Of a stretch of 64,000 nt of DNA, positions 1-8,080 are shown one piece after another. The position numbers and the translations under genes are program-made. Origin of the DNA: Microbulbifer guangxiensis (lineage in GTDB: Bacteria > Pseudomonadota > Gammaproteobacteria > Pseudomonadales > Cellvibrionaceae); the NCBI RefSeq assembly GCF_021729075.1, contig NZ_JAJSAQ010000007.1:161424-225423 (forward strand), read 5' to 3'. The notes under the pieces are model-generated. The model made no database searches, was not told the DNA's origin, and worked only from the letters and a program-made list of their open reading frames with translations. How positions within the stretch are numbered: the stretch's first letter is position 1; the number at the start of each line of letters is the position of its first letter.

Positions 1-308
1 GCGAGCTGCTCACGGGGCACTTCGAGGCCCATGCCCGCCGCCAGCTTTTCCACCGCCTCCGGGAACGGCAGGCGGTCGTACTCCATCAGGAATCCGACGG
101 CATTGCCACTGGCGCCGCAGCCGAAGCAGTAATAAAACTGCTTGTCGGGGCTGACAGTGAAAGACGGGGTCTTTTCGTCGTGAAAGGGGCAGCAGGCGGA
201 ATAGTTCTTGCCGGTCTTGCGCAGTTTTACCCGGCTGTCGACGATATCGACGATATCTGCACGTGCGAGCAGGTCGTCGATAAAGTGCTGGGGAATCTTG
301 CCGGCCAT
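1..308 (-). CDS. dnaG: DNA primase DnaG, N-terminal part (cut by window edge)
   Basis: Synthesises RNA primers at the replication fork. Only the first ~102 codons are present and the rest runs off the left edge. The start is the ATG at 308-306, giving MAGKIPQHFIDDLLARADIV. The N-terminal zinc-binding domain is visible, with the CPFHDEKTPSF stretch followed by YYCFGCGASGNA, i.e. the Cys-His-Cys-Cys zinc ligands of bacterial primases. It lies downstream of rpsU and yqeY on the same strand, the usual rpsU-dnaG(-rpoD) macromolecular synthesis arrangement, so rpoD would be expected beyond the edge. Confidence 0.96.
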   Translation of the reverse strand, partial: MAGKIPQHFIDDLLARADIVDIVDSRVKLRKTGKNYSACCPFHDEKTPSFTVSPDKQFYYCFGCGASGNAVGFLMEYDRLPFPEAVEKLAAGMGLEVPREQL

Positions 309-354
309 AAATGCGCTCTGGTGGGGAGAGCGGAAACTACTCCCGTGCCCGTGA

Positions 355-801
355 TCAGCCCAGCTGGGCCTTGACTTGCTTGCTCACTGCGCCCATATCT
401 GCGCGGCCCTGCACCTGGGGTTTCACCTGCGCCATCACCTTGCCCATGTCGGCCATGCCGGAGGCACCGGTATCGCGGACCGCGGCGGCGACGATCTCGG
501 AAATTTCATCCTCGCTCAGCTGCTCGGGCAGGAACTGCTGGATTACATCGATCTCGGCCTGTTCAATGGCAGCCAGTTCCGGGCGGCCGGCCTTTTCGTA
601 CTGGGTGATGGAGTCGCGGCGCTGCTTAGTCATCTTGTCCAGCAAAGCCAGGATGCGGGCGTCGTCCAGTTCGATGCGCTCATCCACCTCGACGCGCTTG
701 ATCTCGGCATTGATCAGCCGCAGTGTCGCCAGGCGCTCCTTGTCGCGGGCCTTCATGGCGTCCTTGGTGGCTTGTGCGAGGGTTTCCTTGAGAGTGCTCA
801 T
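355..801 (-). CDS. yqeY: GatB/YqeY domain protein
   Basis: A 148-residue YqeY-family protein. The fold is shared with the tail domain of the GatB amidotransferase subunit and is thought to bind tRNA, but the free-standing protein has no firmly assigned reaction. The start MSTLKETLAQATKDAMKARD is chosen over an in-frame ORF extending 33 codons further upstream, because this is where family similarity begins. Family landmarks are the early KARDKERLATLRLI helix, the IEQFLPEQLSEDEI-like segment near residue 95, and the C-terminal GKVMAQVKPQVQGRADMG motif. It sits between rpsU and dnaG, its usual position in gammaproteobacteria. Confidence 0.93.
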   Translation of the reverse strand: MSTLKETLAQATKDAMKARDKERLATLRLINAEIKRVEVDERIELDDARILALLDKMTKQRRDSITQYEKAGRPELAAIEQAEIDVIQQFLPEQLSEDEISEIVAAAVRDTGASGMADMGKVMAQVKPQVQGRADMGAVSKQVKAQLG

Positions 802-906
802 GGCGGTGGGTCCGGCTGTTAGGATTGTTGTTCGGTTGACGGCTAGCATAGCGCGCCGGGGGGCTGGCGCGGAAGTGCGCTGCTGATGCCTTGTCGGCAC
901 AACGCA

Positions 907-939
907 AAACGGCGCGCGAGTCGGACTCGCACGCCGTTT
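907..939 (-). terminator. Terminator after rpsU
   Basis: Long stem read on the minus strand. The outer arm 907-914 pairs with 932-939 (8 bp), a single mismatched base pair position follows (915/931), and an inner arm of about 6 bp closes on a 3-base loop. On the minus strand a short T run follows. It lies between rpsU and yqeY, so it probably attenuates rather than fully ends transcription into yqeY-dnaG, as known for the E. coli rpsU-dnaG gap. Confidence 0.75.
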
Positions 940-1002
940 GTCGTTACCGCGCGGGGTTGGACCCCGGCAGGCCTCCCTGTGAAAGTGCCTTGCGGCAGCT
1001 TC

Positions 1003-1218
1003 TTAGTAGAGGCGCTGGAACTTGCGGTTTTCGCGCTGCAGCTTCTTGGCGTGACGCTTTACAGCGGCAGCAGCCTTGCGCTTGCGAACAGCAGTCGGCT
1101 TCTCGTAGAACTCGCGACGACGTACTTCGGACAGTACACCGGCTTTTTCGCAGGAGCGCTTGAAGCGGCGCAGGGCGATATCGAAAGGTTCGTTGTCTTT
1201 GATTCGTACTGAGGGCAT
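1003..1218 (-). CDS. rpsU: 30S ribosomal protein S21
   Basis: Small basic protein of the 30S subunit, 71 residues, the standard length. The start [20 protein letters not shown] is the canonical bS21 N-terminus, and the longer ORF upstream of it is discarded. The C-terminal half is Lys/Arg-rich ([19 protein letters not shown]). It is first in the rpsU-yqeY-dnaG group, has its own recognisable promoter about 90 bases upstream, and is followed by a hairpin terminator. Divergent from tsaD, a conserved arrangement. Confidence 0.98.
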   Translation of the reverse strand: MPSVRIKDNEPFDIALRRFKRSCEKAGVLSEVRRREFYEKPTAVRKRKAAAAVKRHAKKLQRENRKFQRLY

Positions 1219-1308
1219 TAGAATACCTGTAAAATTCGTTTCTCTCGGCCTTTCCGGCAAATGCTCTCGCAGTTGCAATCCGGAGGCCGGTTCACAGCGA
1301 GGGCGCAA

Positions 1309-1337
1309 ATTCTAATCACTCGGCTCGGCGATCGCAA
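1309..1337 (-). promoter_or_regulatory. Sigma70-type promoter of rpsU
   Basis: Read on the minus strand: -35 TTGCGA (1337-1332), 17-base spacer, -10 TAGAAT (1314-1309), with a GC-rich TTGCGCCC stretch right after. Such GC-rich discriminators are typical of growth-rate-controlled translation genes (family knowledge). Leader to the rpsU start is about 85 bases. It overlaps the upstream region of the divergent tsaD gene. Confidence 0.7.
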
Positions 1338-1392
1338 GCCTCTTTTCCGGTATGATAGCGAGCCCCTGAAGCAGTCACGAGTAGCAGAACCA

Positions 1393-2442
1393 GTGCGAGT
1401 CCTCGGTATCGAAACCTCCTGCGACGAAACGGGTGTCGCGATTTACGACAGCGAAAGCGGACTGCTTGGTCACGCCGTCTTCAGCCAGGTGGACCTGCAT
1501 GCCGAATACGGCGGTGTTGTGCCCGAGCTGGCCAGCCGCGACCACGTGCGCAAACTGCTGCCACTGGTACGGCAGGTGATGGCGCAGACCGGCACAAATC
1601 CGGCCGAGCTGGATGGCATTGCCTACACGGCCGGCCCCGGGCTCGTTGGTGCGCTGATGGTCGGTGCCTGTGCCGGCCGCGCCCTCGCGTACGCCTGGAA
1701 GATCCCGGCGGTGGCCGTTCACCATATGGAGGGTCACCTGCTGGCGCCGATGCTGGAGGAGAGCCCGCCCGCCTTCCCGTTCGTGGCCCTGCTCGTCTCT
1801 GGTGGTCACACGCAGCTGGTGGATGTGCGCGGGCTCGGTGACTATGCCCTCATGGGTGAGTCACTGGATGATGCGGCCGGTGAGGCCTTCGACAAGGCGG
1901 CCAAGATGCTCGACCTGGACTATCCCGGCGGCCCGCGGTTGGCGGCGCTGGCGGAAAAGGGTGATCCACAGCGGTTCACCTTCCCGCGGCCGATGACCGA
2001 CCGCCCGGGGCTGGACTTCAGTTTTTCCGGTCTCAAGACATACACCCTGACCACGGTGCGGGAGCATGCACTGGAGGACGGGCTACCCGACGAACAGACC
2101 TGTGCGGATATCGCCGCCGCTTTCCAGGAGGCGGTGGTGGACACCCTGGTGATCAAGTGTCGCCGCGCCATTCAGGCCTCCGGACACAGAACCCTGGTGA
2201 TTGCCGGCGGGGTATCTGCCAACAGGTTGCTGCGGCAGCGCCTGGAGACGCGTCTGGCAGAGGAGGGGGCCACAGTCTATTACCCGCGCCACGAGTTCTG
2301 TACCGACAACGGTGCCATGATTGCCTACGCGGGTTTTCTGCGCCTGAGGGCCGGGGAGCGCACGGGCTTGGCCGTCGATGTGCGGCCGCGCTGGCCAATG
2401 ACGGAATTAACTAAGGAAGGCAGTGGGAGTCTCGCCAGCTGA
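1393..2442 (+). CDS. tsaD: tRNA N6-adenosine threonylcarbamoyltransferase TsaD
   Basis: Transfers the threonylcarbamoyl group to A37 of ANN-decoding tRNAs (t6A) together with TsaB/TsaE. The start is a GTG giving [19 protein letters not shown]; an in-frame ATG 44 codons upstream lies in the rpsU promoter and is rejected. The product is 349 residues, near the family norm. The ASKHA nucleotide fold is clear ([29 protein letters not shown]) and the HHMEGH metal-binding motif is present around residue 111. The stop overlaps the folB start (TGATG), so the two are probably translationally coupled. Confidence 0.97.
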   Translation: MRVLGIETSCDETGVAIYDSESGLLGHAVFSQVDLHAEYGGVVPELASRDHVRKLLPLVRQVMAQTGTNPAELDGIAYTAGPGLVGALMVGACAGRALAYAWKIPAVAVHHMEGHLLAPMLEESPPAFPFVALLVSGGHTQLVDVRGLGDYALMGESLDDAAGEAFDKAAKMLDLDYPGGPRLAALAEKGDPQRFTFPRPMTDRPGLDFSFSGLKTYTLTTVREHALEDGLPDEQTCADIAAAFQEAVVDTLVIKCRRAIQASGHRTLVIAGGVSANRLLRQRLETRLAEEGATVYYPRHEFCTDNGAMIAYAGFLRLRAGERTGLAVDVRPRWPMTELTKEGSGSLAS

Positions 2443-2822
2443 TGGATATCGTCTACATCCGTGACCTCAAGGTCGACACGATCATTGGCATTTACGACTG
2501 GGAGCGGGAGGTGCGCCAGACCGTCAGTCTCGACCTGGAGATGGCGTTCGACATTGCCGAAGCGGCGCGCACCGACAACATTGAGCACACCCTGAACTAC
2601 AAGGCAGTTGCCAAGCGGCTGATCGCCTTTATCGAGGGCAGTGAGTTTCTGTTGGTGGAGACGATGGCGGAGCAGGCGGCCGCCATTGTGCGCGATGAAT
2701 TCAGTGTTTCCTGGCTGCGCCTGCGGCTGTCGAAGCCCGGCGCCGTGCGCGGATCCCGCGATGTCGGCGTGATCATCGAGCGCGGTCAGCGCCCGGCGAC
2801 CGGTGCGGCTGCAGGGGTGTGA
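2442..2822 (+). CDS. folB: Dihydroneopterin aldolase FolB
   Basis: Splits 7,8-dihydroneopterin into 6-hydroxymethyl-dihydropterin and glycolaldehyde in folate synthesis. It has 126 residues. The N-terminus [26 protein letters not shown] is characteristic, and NYKAVAKRLIAFIEGSEF and LVETMAEQAA are family segments. It overlaps the end of tsaD by one base and the downstream folK region by a few bases, forming a tight tsaD-folB-folK run. Catalyses the step before FolK. Confidence 0.96.
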   Translation: MDIVYIRDLKVDTIIGIYDWEREVRQTVSLDLEMAFDIAEAARTDNIEHTLNYKAVAKRLIAFIEGSEFLLVETMAEQAAAIVRDEFSVSWLRLRLSKPGAVRGSRDVGVIIERGQRPATGAAAGV

Positions 2823-2824
2823 GC

Positions 2825-3316
2825 ATGGCGCAGGTCTTTCTCAGCCTCGGCAGCAATATTGATCGCGAAGCCCATATCCGTGCCGGCCTCGAGGCGCTGG
2901 CGCGGGATTTCGGTGATTTGACGGTCTCGCGGGTGTTCGAGAGTGAGGCGGTGGGTTTCGACGGCGCCAACTTCTATAACCTGGTGGTTGGCATTCATAC
3001 CGATCTGTCGGTGGGTGCGTTGGCCCTGCGCCTGCGGGAGATCGAGGATGCCAACGGCCGCCGGCGCGGTGGGCCCAAGTTCAGTGCTCGGACACTGGAT
3101 ATCGACATTCTCACCTATGACGAGCTGGCGGGCACCGTTGACGGCGTCGAGCTGCCGCGTGGGGAGATTCTGAAGAATGCGTTTGTCCTGCAGCCCCTGG
3201 CCGAGATTGCCCCGCAGCAGCAACACCCGTTAAGCGGCGAGAGCTATGCCGAGCTCTGGGAGCGGTACGACAAGATGAAGCAGAAACTGTGGCCGGTGGA
3301 CTTCCGCTGGCCATGA
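2825..3316 (+). CDS. folK: 6-hydroxymethyl-dihydropterin pyrophosphokinase FolK
   Basis: Transfers pyrophosphate from ATP to 6-hydroxymethyl-7,8-dihydropterin, one step after FolB. The product is 163 residues from the ATG at 2825; an in-frame GTG at 2819 that overlaps the folB stop is the alternative. Family motifs are VFLSLGSNID at the start, GGPKFSARTLDIDIL (the catalytic RTLDIDIL region) near residue 90, and LPRGEILKNAFVLQPLAEIAP. Convergent with the pteridine reductase, with a 50-base gap. Confidence 0.96.
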   Translation: MAQVFLSLGSNIDREAHIRAGLEALARDFGDLTVSRVFESEAVGFDGANFYNLVVGIHTDLSVGALALRLREIEDANGRRRGGPKFSARTLDIDILTYDELAGTVDGVELPRGEILKNAFVLQPLAEIAPQQQHPLSGESYAELWERYDKMKQKLWPVDFRWP

Positions 3317-3366
3317 ATGCGGTCGCAAGCGATCAGTGGTGGCAGTCTCCCAGCGGTGAAGGGCTG

Positions 3367-4095
3367 TCAGATGTTCAGGCTGCGCCCGCCATCCACCGCG
3401 ATGACCTGTCCGCTGATATAGGACGGTTCGGCGACCAGGAAGCGCACCGTGCGCGCAATATCCGCTTCGCTGCCGGTGCGGCCTAGCGGAATGCGGGACA
3501 GCGTCCGCGCCTTGGCTTCCTCGTCCACTTCCTCCTGTTCCGGCCACAGGATTGCGCCGGGCGCCACTCCGTTCACCCGTACTTTGGGCGCCAGCTCCAG
3601 CGCCAGGCTCTTGGTAAGCATGACCAGGCCGGCTTTGGCCGCACAGTAAATCGTGTGCTGTGGCATGGGGCGCTCGGCATGAATGTCGATCATGTTGATG
3701 ATGCTGCCGCTGCGCTCGGTCAGAGTGGGAGCCAGAGCCTGACTCAGGAAAAAGGGCGCTTTGAGATTGCTGCCCACCAGCTGGTCCCAGTCGCGTTCGT
3801 CGGCGCTTCCCACCGGCGTCGGATAAAAGGATGAGGCATTGTTGACCAGCACATCGATTCCGCCCCAGAGGTCGCAGGCGTGTTGGGCAAGCCGTTCGCA
3901 ACCGGACGCACTGTCCAGGTCGCTCTGCAGGGCCGCGGCGGATTCCGGTCGCTGCTCGTTCAGCTCCTGCACCAGTCGCTGGGCGGCGGTGGCAGAGCGG
4001 CGGTAATGAATAATGATGCGGTGGTCGCGGTGCAGCTCGCGGGCAATGGCCCGTCCGAGGCGTGCGGCGGCGCCGGTGATCAGCGCGTTACGCAT
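3367..4095 (-). CDS. Pteridine reductase, FolM/PTR1-type short-chain dehydrogenase
   Basis: An NADPH-dependent short-chain dehydrogenase of 242 residues, probably reducing dihydro-pterins or dihydrofolate. The nucleotide-binding [12 protein letters not shown] motif has the Arg typical of PTR1/FolM enzymes in place of the usual Gly-rich motif. [10 protein letters not shown], the catalytic YCAAKAG (YxxxK) near residue 150, and a C-terminal VDGG segment are present. The start [10 protein letters not shown] overlaps the end of cca by 8 bases, so the two genes are co-transcribed. Its position beside folB-folK supports a folate/pterin role (inference). Confidence 0.88.
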   Translation of the reverse strand: MRNALITGAAARLGRAIARELHRDHRIIIHYRRSATAAQRLVQELNEQRPESAAALQSDLDSASGCERLAQHACDLWGGIDVLVNNASSFYPTPVGSADERDWDQLVGSNLKAPFFLSQALAPTLTERSGSIINMIDIHAERPMPQHTIYCAAKAGLVMLTKSLALELAPKVRVNGVAPGAILWPEQEEVDEEAKARTLSRIPLGRTGSEADIARTVRFLVAEPSYISGQVIAVDGGRSLNI

Positions 4096-5308
4096 GGTAC
4101 TCCTTCCTGACCCTGGCAATGGCCTCGATACGGGCGCGATCCAGTGCCTTTCCCAGTTCGGCGCCCTCAAAGCCCTGTTCGATCAGCGGTTGCGGTGACA
4201 CGCCGGCGGCGGCGGCCCGCGCTGCCTGCAGGAATTCCACCTGCGGGTAGTCCCGATTCTCCAATCCTTCCCGCCCCCGAGCGTCTGCCTCGCAGGCCTG
4301 CAGGAAGTGGTCGAAGCGCTGCGGTCGGCGCAGGGCATCCAAAGCGCGCAACATTTTCATGATGGTCTGCGGACGCAGCTCGAGCGCGCGGTGGCAGTGC
4401 AGGTGGTATTCGCAAACACCCGCAGCCAGTGCGGTGAGCTCCCGGGGCACCCGCCAGCGCTGGCAGATGTCGCGCACCAGCGGTAGCCCCGCCTTTTCGT
4501 GGCCGCGATGGCTCGGCAGGACTTCCTCCGGAGTGATGCCCTTGCCCAGGTCATGCATCAGCACGGCAAAACGCACCGGCAATTCGGCCGGCGCAGCTTT
4601 CAGGGCCAGCAGCAGGTGCTTGCCGGTATCGATTTCCGGGTGGTGCCGCGGAGGTTGGGGAATGCCGAACAGACGGTCGACTTCCGGCAACAGGATCTTG
4701 AGAGCACCGCACTCGCGCAGCACCAGGATGAAAATATCCGGGTCCGGTTCGGTCAGCGCGCGGCTGATCTCCTTCCACACCCGCTCTGCAACCAAATGCT
4801 CCACTTCCCCTGCGGCAACCATCTGCTGCATCAGGCCCATGGTTTCCTCGGCAACCCTGAAACCCAGATGGTGATAACGGGCGGCGAAGCGCGCGACCCG
4901 CAGGATACGCAGGGGATCCTCGGCAAAGGCGGGAGACACATGCCGCAACAGGCGTGCCTCCAGGTCGGCGCGCCCGCCGTAGGGGTCGATCAGCTCGCCG
5001 CTCTCGCTTTCTGCCATGGCATTGATCGTCAGGTCGCGGCGGATCAGGTCCTGCTCGAGGGTGACATCGGGTGAGGCGTGCACGGTGAAACCGCCGTAGC
5101 CATGCCCGCTCTTGCGCTCGGTGCGCGCCAGTGCGTATTCCTCACTGGTGTCCGGATGCAGGAATACCGGAAAGTCCTTGCCGACAGGGGTGTAACCCAG
5201 GGCCTGCATGCGGGACTCATCAGCGCCGACGACAACCCAGTCCCGCTCGTGGATCGGGCGATCGAGCATCTTGTCGCGAACGGCGCCGCCTACCAGATAG
5301 ATTTTCAT
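4088..5308 (-). CDS. cca: CCA tRNA nucleotidyltransferase, multifunctional with HD domain
   Basis: Adds or repairs the 3'-CCA end of tRNA. The product is 406 residues, close to the E. coli-type enzyme. Domain order: nucleotidyltransferase head from residue 1 with [12 protein letters not shown] and [10 protein letters not shown], the [10 protein letters not shown] and [15 protein letters not shown] motifs, then an HD phosphohydrolase domain around residues 228-330 with VLMHDLGKG and HEKAGLPLV. The HD domain marks the multifunctional type with 2',3'-cyclic phosphodiesterase and phosphatase activity. It is transcribed away from the 5.4-5.6 kb small RNA candidate and overlaps the pteridine reductase start. 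Confidence 0.97.
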   Translation of the reverse strand: MKIYLVGGAVRDKMLDRPIHERDWVVVGADESRMQALGYTPVGKDFPVFLHPDTSEEYALARTERKSGHGYGGFTVHASPDVTLEQDLIRRDLTINAMAESESGELIDPYGGRADLEARLLRHVSPAFAEDPLRILRVARFAARYHHLGFRVAEETMGLMQQMVAAGEVEHLVAERVWKEISRALTEPDPDIFILVLRECGALKILLPEVDRLFGIPQPPRHHPEIDTGKHLLLALKAAPAELPVRFAVLMHDLGKGITPEEVLPSHRGHEKAGLPLVRDICQRWRVPRELTALAAGVCEYHLHCHRALELRPQTIMKMLRALDALRRPQRFDHFLQACEADARGREGLENRDYPQVEFLQAARAAAAGVSPQPLIEQGFEGAELGKALDRARIEAIARVRKEYHA

Positions 5309-5433
5309 GTCAGGTGCCCCGCTGGCGGGGTAGGGAGGGGCCGGAAACTACTGAGTACAGCCATAGATCCATCTTTGCCGGCTCTGACCGCATGCCGCGG
5401 TGTGAAAAGAAGTGCGCAGAATTTAGGCAAGAT

Positions 5434-5464
5434 AAAAAAAAGGCCCCGAAAAAACAAGGGGGCC
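5434..5464 (-). terminator. Intrinsic terminator of the candidate small RNA
   Basis: Minus-strand reading: GGCCCC stem arm (5464-5459), an 11-base loop, GGGGCC arm (5447-5442), followed directly by eight T residues (5441-5434). A textbook Rho-independent terminator located between cca and the upstream strong promoter. Confidence 0.85.
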
Positions 5465-5583
5465 CAGGGTCTTAGGGTATTCGTAATGGGAGGGGTGTCT
5501 GCCGAGCGACCCCGCAGAAAAAGTGCTGCCGGGCCGGGACAGTAGACGGTTATCCGGGATTAAGACCTGTATCTCCGGAAATT
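5434..5583 (-). ncRNA. Candidate small RNA with own promoter and terminator
   Basis: No plausible protein is encoded here, but the minus strand has a complete transcription unit. A near-consensus promoter (5590-5617) would start RNA at about 5583, and an intrinsic terminator with an eight-base T run ends it at about 5434, giving roughly 150 nt. The predicted RNA has two GGA triplets near its 5' end (after an ACAATTTCC start), a possible GGGGT/ACCCC hairpin in its middle and the GC-rich terminator stem. It does not resemble 6S, 4.5S, tmRNA, RNase P RNA or a tRNA as far as I can judge by eye. It lies about 125 bases upstream of cca on the same strand, so a cca leader that terminates early is the main alternative. 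Confidence 0.5.
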
Positions 5584-5589
5584 GTGACC

Positions 5590-5617
5590 ATTCTATACAA
5601 CCTGTCTTACCTGTCAA
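5590..5617 (-). promoter_or_regulatory. Strong sigma70 promoter for the candidate small RNA
   Basis: Minus-strand reading: perfect -35 TTGACA (5617-5612), 16-base spacer, -10 TAGAAT (5595-5590). One of the best promoter matches in the window. Its strength resembles stable-RNA promoters more than those of ordinary genes here. Confidence 0.8.
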
Positions 5618-5695
5618 CAATGCCTTGGCGTTTTTTGTTGAGGGGTTGTGAATCTCTTTCGTCAATATTTTGAGAAGCCGAGTTTAGGTCTGCTT

Positions 5696-5724
5696 TTGCA
5701 GTCTGCGGCAGCATAATTTATAAG
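5696..5724 (+). promoter_or_regulatory. Probable promoter of the HTH/receiver gene
   Basis: TTGCAG (5696-5701), 17-base spacer, TATAAG (5719-5724). It would give a leader of about 110 bases before the ATG at 5843. It is divergent from the small RNA promoter, about 80 bases away. Confidence 0.5.
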
Positions 5725-5842
5725 GGTACCCGGGGTTGGCAGGATAAATTCGCGTTCAGCTGCTGATTTTCATCGATTATTGCAGTCGCGTATGTCCGAG
5801 GTACCTGTCAGTGTTTGCAGGATGTTTGGGGGAATTCTAAAA

Positions 5843-6409
5843 ATGAACGAACTGCATGTGCTCACTACCGGCGAAGCAGCACGCTATTGCGGGGTCAACT
5901 TCCGCACGGTGATTCGCTGGATTGAGCGGGGGCAGCTCAAGGCCTACAAGCTACCGGGTCGCGGAGACCACAGGATCTGTGTTGAGGACTTCGTCGGCTT
6001 CCTGCGGGACAACGGTATGCCGGTACCCGCCGAGTTGGCGGTTGCCAGCCGCAAGGTGCTGTTGCTGACTACAGACCCGGAGATTGCCGGGGCCGGCCGC
6101 CAGGCGCTGCAACAGGCCGGCTGTGAAGTGGACGTTGCGGGCGACAGCTTTGTGGCCGGCACCCTGATGGCGGCCTGTAAACCGGCGCTGCTCGTGCTGG
6201 ACGCCAATCTGAGCCAGCTGAACGGCTTCCAGATTCTCGATCACCTGAGGTCGCGCAGTGAATATGCCAACGTGCACGCCCTGCTCGTGGCGCCCGCCAA
6301 TGAGCAGGACCAGCAGCGTTGGCTGGACGCCGGGGCCGACGCCGTGGTGAATTCCCCGGTTGACCGCAACGAGCTGGTGGCCAAGGTCAAGCTGCTGCTG
6401 GAAATCTGA
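5843..6409 (+). CDS. Excisionase-type HTH protein with degenerate receiver domain
   Basis: Putative DNA-binding regulator of 188 residues. Residues 5-55 form a MerR/excisionase-like helix-turn-helix (VLTTGEAARYCGV, TVIRWIERGQLKAYKLPGRGDHRI). Residues 70-188 have a response-regulator receiver fold: the phospho-acceptor position is kept (Asp120 in LLVLDANLSQLNGF), but the usual acidic pair is reduced to one Asp (Asp78), the switch Thr/Ser position reads Val-Ala, and the conserved Lys of the KP motif is Ser171. The start at 5843 follows a GGGGG ribosome site; upstream in-frame codons look non-coding. The gene stands alone with no histidine kinase nearby. Target unknown. Confidence 0.85.
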   Translation: MNELHVLTTGEAARYCGVNFRTVIRWIERGQLKAYKLPGRGDHRICVEDFVGFLRDNGMPVPAELAVASRKVLLLTTDPEIAGAGRQALQQAGCEVDVAGDSFVAGTLMAACKPALLVLDANLSQLNGFQILDHLRSRSEYANVHALLVAPANEQDQQRWLDAGADAVVNSPVDRNELVAKVKLLLEI

Positions 6410-6499
6410 GCCCAGTCTCCTGCGGGCCGGTCATCTGTGCCGCGTCCGCCCTGACTGGGGCGCTATTGTCATCGTCGCTATGCTGCCCCGATAAACCGA

Positions 6500-8080
6500 T
6501 CAAATCGGCTTGGGGATCAGCATTGGCTCGTCTTCGCTATCCATTCGGTCCCGGCCCCGTTCCGGGCAGTGATAGCTCGCCGTCACTTCATCCTCATGCA
6601 GGCTGTGCATGTGAACATCAAACCCCCACAACCGGTGCAGGTGGCGCATAACCTCAGGGGTATCCTTACCCAGGGGCCGACGCCGGTACTGGGTGTGATG
6701 CAACGTCAGTGAGCGATCTCCCCGGGTATCCACTGAATAGACCTGGATGTTGGGTTCGCGGTTGCCCAGGTTGTACTGGCCGGCCAGGTCTGCACGCAGT
6801 TGGCGGTAGCCATCCTCGTCGTGAATGGCACTGACAACGATCTCGCTCTCCCGGTCATCGTCACGGATGCAGAACAGCTTCATATCCCGCATCACCTTGG
6901 GGGAGAGAAACTGCAGGATAAAGCTTTCATCCTTGAAGTCCCGCATCGCGAACTGGAGGGTTTCCTTCCAGTTACTGCCGGCGATGTCCGGGAACCAGGC
7001 CCGGTCCTCTTCAGTTGGCTCCTCACAGATGCGCCGCAGATCGGTAAAGATGCTGAATCCGAGGGTATAGGGGTTGATGCCATTGAAGTAGGGGCTGTCG
7101 AACGGGGGCTGGTAAATCACATTGGTGTGACTCTGCAGGAACTCCATCATGAAGCCCTCGGTCACCCGGCCGCGGCGATACAGTTCGGAAAGCAGCGTGT
7201 AGTGCCAGAAGGTAGCCCAACCCTCGTTCATGACCTGGGTCTGGCGCTGCGGATAGAAGTACTGCGCCAGCTTGCGCACGATCCGCACCAGTTCCCGCTG
7301 CCAGTTCTCCAGCAGTGGCGCATTTTTTTCAATGAAGTAGAGCAGGTTTTCCTGTGGTTCTTCCGGGAAGCGGAAGTTCGGCTTTTCCTCTCGGCCATTG
7401 CCCATTTTGGGAATGGTTCGCCACAGGTCATTGAGCTGACGCTGGCGGTACTCCTCCCGCTCTTTCTGTCGGCGCTCCTCTTCGACGGCGGAGATCGGGT
7501 AAGGCCGCTTGTAGCGATCGACGCCGTAGTTCATCAGTGCGTGGCAGGAGTCGAGAATCGCTTCCACTTCCTCCACACCGTGGCGCTCTTCACACCTGGC
7601 GATGTAGTTCTTGGCGAACAGCAGGTAGTCGATGATGCTGCTGGCGTCGGTCCAGCTGCGAAACAGGTAATTCCCTTTGAAGAAGGAATTGTGGCCGTAA
7701 CAGGCGTGGGCGATCACCAGTGCCTGCATCGTCATGGTGTTCTCTTCCATGAGATAGGCGATGCAGGGGTTGGAGTTGATCACGATCTCGTAGGCAAGCC
7801 CCATCAGGCCGCGCTGGTAATTGTTTTCGACACTGATGAACTGCTTGCCGAATGACCAGTGGTTATAGCCCACTGGCATGCCCACCGAGGAGTAGGCGTC
7901 CATCATCTGTTCCGAACTGATGATCTCGATCTGGTTCGGGTAAGTGTCGAGGCCGAACTCCTCCGCCAGTTCGGCGATGGCCCGGTCATACTCCTGGATC
8001 AGTTCAAAAGTCCATTCCGATGTCGTGGAAATGGGCCCTTCCGATTTTGCGTCCGGCGCTGTGGGAAACTTATCAAGCAT
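6500..8080 (-). CDS. spoVR: SpoVR family protein (YcgB)
   Basis: A 526-residue SpoVR/YcgB protein of unknown biochemical activity. The family is named after a Bacillus spore cortex gene, but in proteobacteria it belongs to the PrkA-YeaH stress module. Landmarks: WSFGKQF, YEIVINSNPCIAYLMEENTMTMQALVIAHACYGHNSFF, and the WATFWH segment (MNEGWATFWHYTLL) whose conserved His/Glu residues suggest a metal site. The start overlaps the stop of yeaH by one base, so it is the third gene of prkA-yeaH-spoVR. Confidence 0.95.
   Translation of the reverse strand: MLDKFPTAPDAKSEGPISTTSEWTFELIQEYDRAIAELAEEFGLDTYPNQIEIISSEQMMDAYSSVGMPVGYNHWSFGKQFISVENNYQRGLMGLAYEIVINSNPCIAYLMEENTMTMQALVIAHACYGHNSFFKGNYLFRSWTDASSIIDYLLFAKNYIARCEERHGVEEVEAILDSCHALMNYGVDRYKRPYPISAVEEERRQKEREEYRQRQLNDLWRTIPKMGNGREEKPNFRFPEEPQENLLYFIEKNAPLLENWQRELVRIVRKLAQYFYPQRQTQVMNEGWATFWHYTLLSELYRRGRVTEGFMMEFLQSHTNVIYQPPFDSPYFNGINPYTLGFSIFTDLRRICEEPTEEDRAWFPDIAGSNWKETLQFAMRDFKDESFILQFLSPKVMRDMKLFCIRDDDRESEIVVSAIHDEDGYRQLRADLAGQYNLGNREPNIQVYSVDTRGDRSLTLHHTQYRRRPLGKDTPEVMRHLHRLWGFDVHMHSLHEDEVTASYHCPERGRDRMDSEDEPMLIPKPI

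Noticed and set aside
5423..5665. 80-codon minus-strand ORF spanning the small RNA candidate
   Set aside because: It runs through the promoter and terminator of the small RNA unit, has no ribosome site and no similarity; transcription from the strong promoter would start inside it.
6800..7855. 351-codon plus-strand ORF opposite spoVR
   Set aside because: Antisense to a conserved SpoVR gene with no start signals.
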